A program made the translations under genes and the position numbers. Of a stretch of DNA of 31,958 nucleotides, positions 31,752-31,958 are shown piece by piece. The notes below the pieces were generated by a model. The model was given only the letters and a program-made list of their open reading frames with translations, was not told the DNA's origin and ran no database searches. The stretch's first letter is position 1, and each line of letters opens with the position of its first letter. Source of the stretch: an uncultured Fenollaria sp. (GTDB lineage: Bacteria > Bacillota > Clostridia > Tissierellales > Peptoniphilaceae); assembly GCF_934202865.1 (NCBI RefSeq), contig NZ_CAKPYL010000011.1:1-31958 (forward strand), written 5' to 3'.

Positions 31752-31958
31752 TTAAGCACAAACTTCATTCATAAATATTACGCCATCGAATTTCTTTAGA
31801 TATTCTTCGTCGTAATCGTGTGTGATGACAAGTCTTAGGACACCATCTAGGTTTGTGATTATCTTCTTTACTTCTCTTGCGTTGTCTGGGTCAAGTCCTG
31901 TTGTTGGCTCATCTAGTATAAGTATCTTTGGTTTTCTAATCATGGCTCTGGCTATGGA
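31752..31958 (-). CDS. ABC transporter ATPase, C-terminal fragment (cut by window edge)
   Basis: The frame is open to the right edge. The 68 visible residues begin SIARAMIRKPK, the end of a signature-motif helix, followed by Walker B LILDEPTTGLDPD (the D-loop included) and the H-loop VITHD. The protein ends shortly after the H-loop, with no C-terminal accessory domain. Substrate and partner cannot be judged. The gene has its own terminator. Confidence 0.9.
   Translation of the reverse strand, partial: SIARAMIRKPKILILDEPTTGLDPDNAREVKKIITNLDGVLRLVITHDYDEEYLKKFDGVIFMNEVCA

Noticed and set aside
1..31958. tRNA, rRNA, riboswitch or selenocysteine (in-frame UGA) genes
   Set aside because: I looked at intergenic regions and gene ends and saw no cloverleaf, known riboswitch core or conserved frame continuing past a TGA; a covariance-model search could still find something small.

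Overview
The window is about 32 kb of low-GC DNA. Gene content points to a strictly anaerobic, amino-acid-fermenting Firmicute, most likely of the Clostridia/Tissierellia type (Peptoniphilaceae-like). The evidence is tryptophanase, an Fe-S cysteine desulfidase, the selenium-linked YedF/DUF3343 pair, RicT, DarA, Veg, IspE and strong AGGAGG-type ribosome binding sites. This placement is inferred from gene content, since no rRNA or tRNA is present. No prophage, transposase, CRISPR array or plasmid gene was seen. Both edges cut a gene: a large SF1 helicase on the left and an ABC ATPase on the right.

Layout. (1) 1-4604, minus: a cysteine desulfidase (cyuA-like), a GATE-domain membrane protein and a COG1112-type helicase, closely spaced in one apparent operon. 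(2) 4786-6432, plus: a long-form tryptophanase, divergent from cyuA, with a textbook promoter and terminator. (3) 6521-7514, minus: yedF, a DUF3343 putative Se/S carrier and DUF951. (4) 7598-16078, minus: a tightly packed run of ten genes: ispE, a membrane protein, yaaO-like decarboxylase, tmk, darA, holB, ricT, a class II aldolase, an MtnA-like isomerase and a membrane-anchored beta-rich protein. The middle keeps the Bacillus yaaO-tmk-yaaQ-holB-yaaT order. The aldolase/isomerase pair looks like a 5-deoxyribose or methylthioribose salvage module. (5) 16169-16348: a GC-richer 18-bp x 10 minisatellite upstream of ispE. (6) 16443-18302, minus: veg, with a near-perfect sigma-A promoter, and an HtrA protease with an acidic insert. 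(7) 18399-20626, plus: exoA, then a G5/3D cell-wall protein overlapping a YdcF protein. (8) 20746-22304, minus: an ABC exporter broken by a one-base frameshift in an A6 tract. (9) 22492-23329: a GlsB-like membrane protein (minus) and free methionine-R-sulfoxide reductase (plus). (10) 23438-28447, plus: a binding-protein-dependent ABC importer (FbpABC/AfuABC type) with an attenuator hairpin after the binding-protein gene, ending in an overlapping GT4 glycosyltransferase. (11) 28495-28763: a 51-bp tandem array with internal inverted repeats, four copies of which encode near-identical 12-residue micro-ORFs on the minus strand. (12) 28855-31674, minus: a TIM-barrel protein, an M20 amidohydrolase and an Mrp-type Fe-S carrier ATPase. 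(13) The C-terminus of an ABC ATPase at the right edge.

How the genes fit together. Cysteine desulfidase and tryptophanase both release ammonia and pyruvate from amino acids (plus sulfide and indole), which fits amino-acid fermentation. YedF/DUF3343 suggests sulfur or selenium trafficking, and the Mrp protein suggests Fe-S assembly. The candidate deoxyribose/MTR pair would dispose of by-products of radical-SAM chemistry. The least explained items are the 51-bp micro-ORF array, the divergent MtnA-like isomerase, the frameshifted exporter, the 18-bp minisatellite and the truncated helicase.
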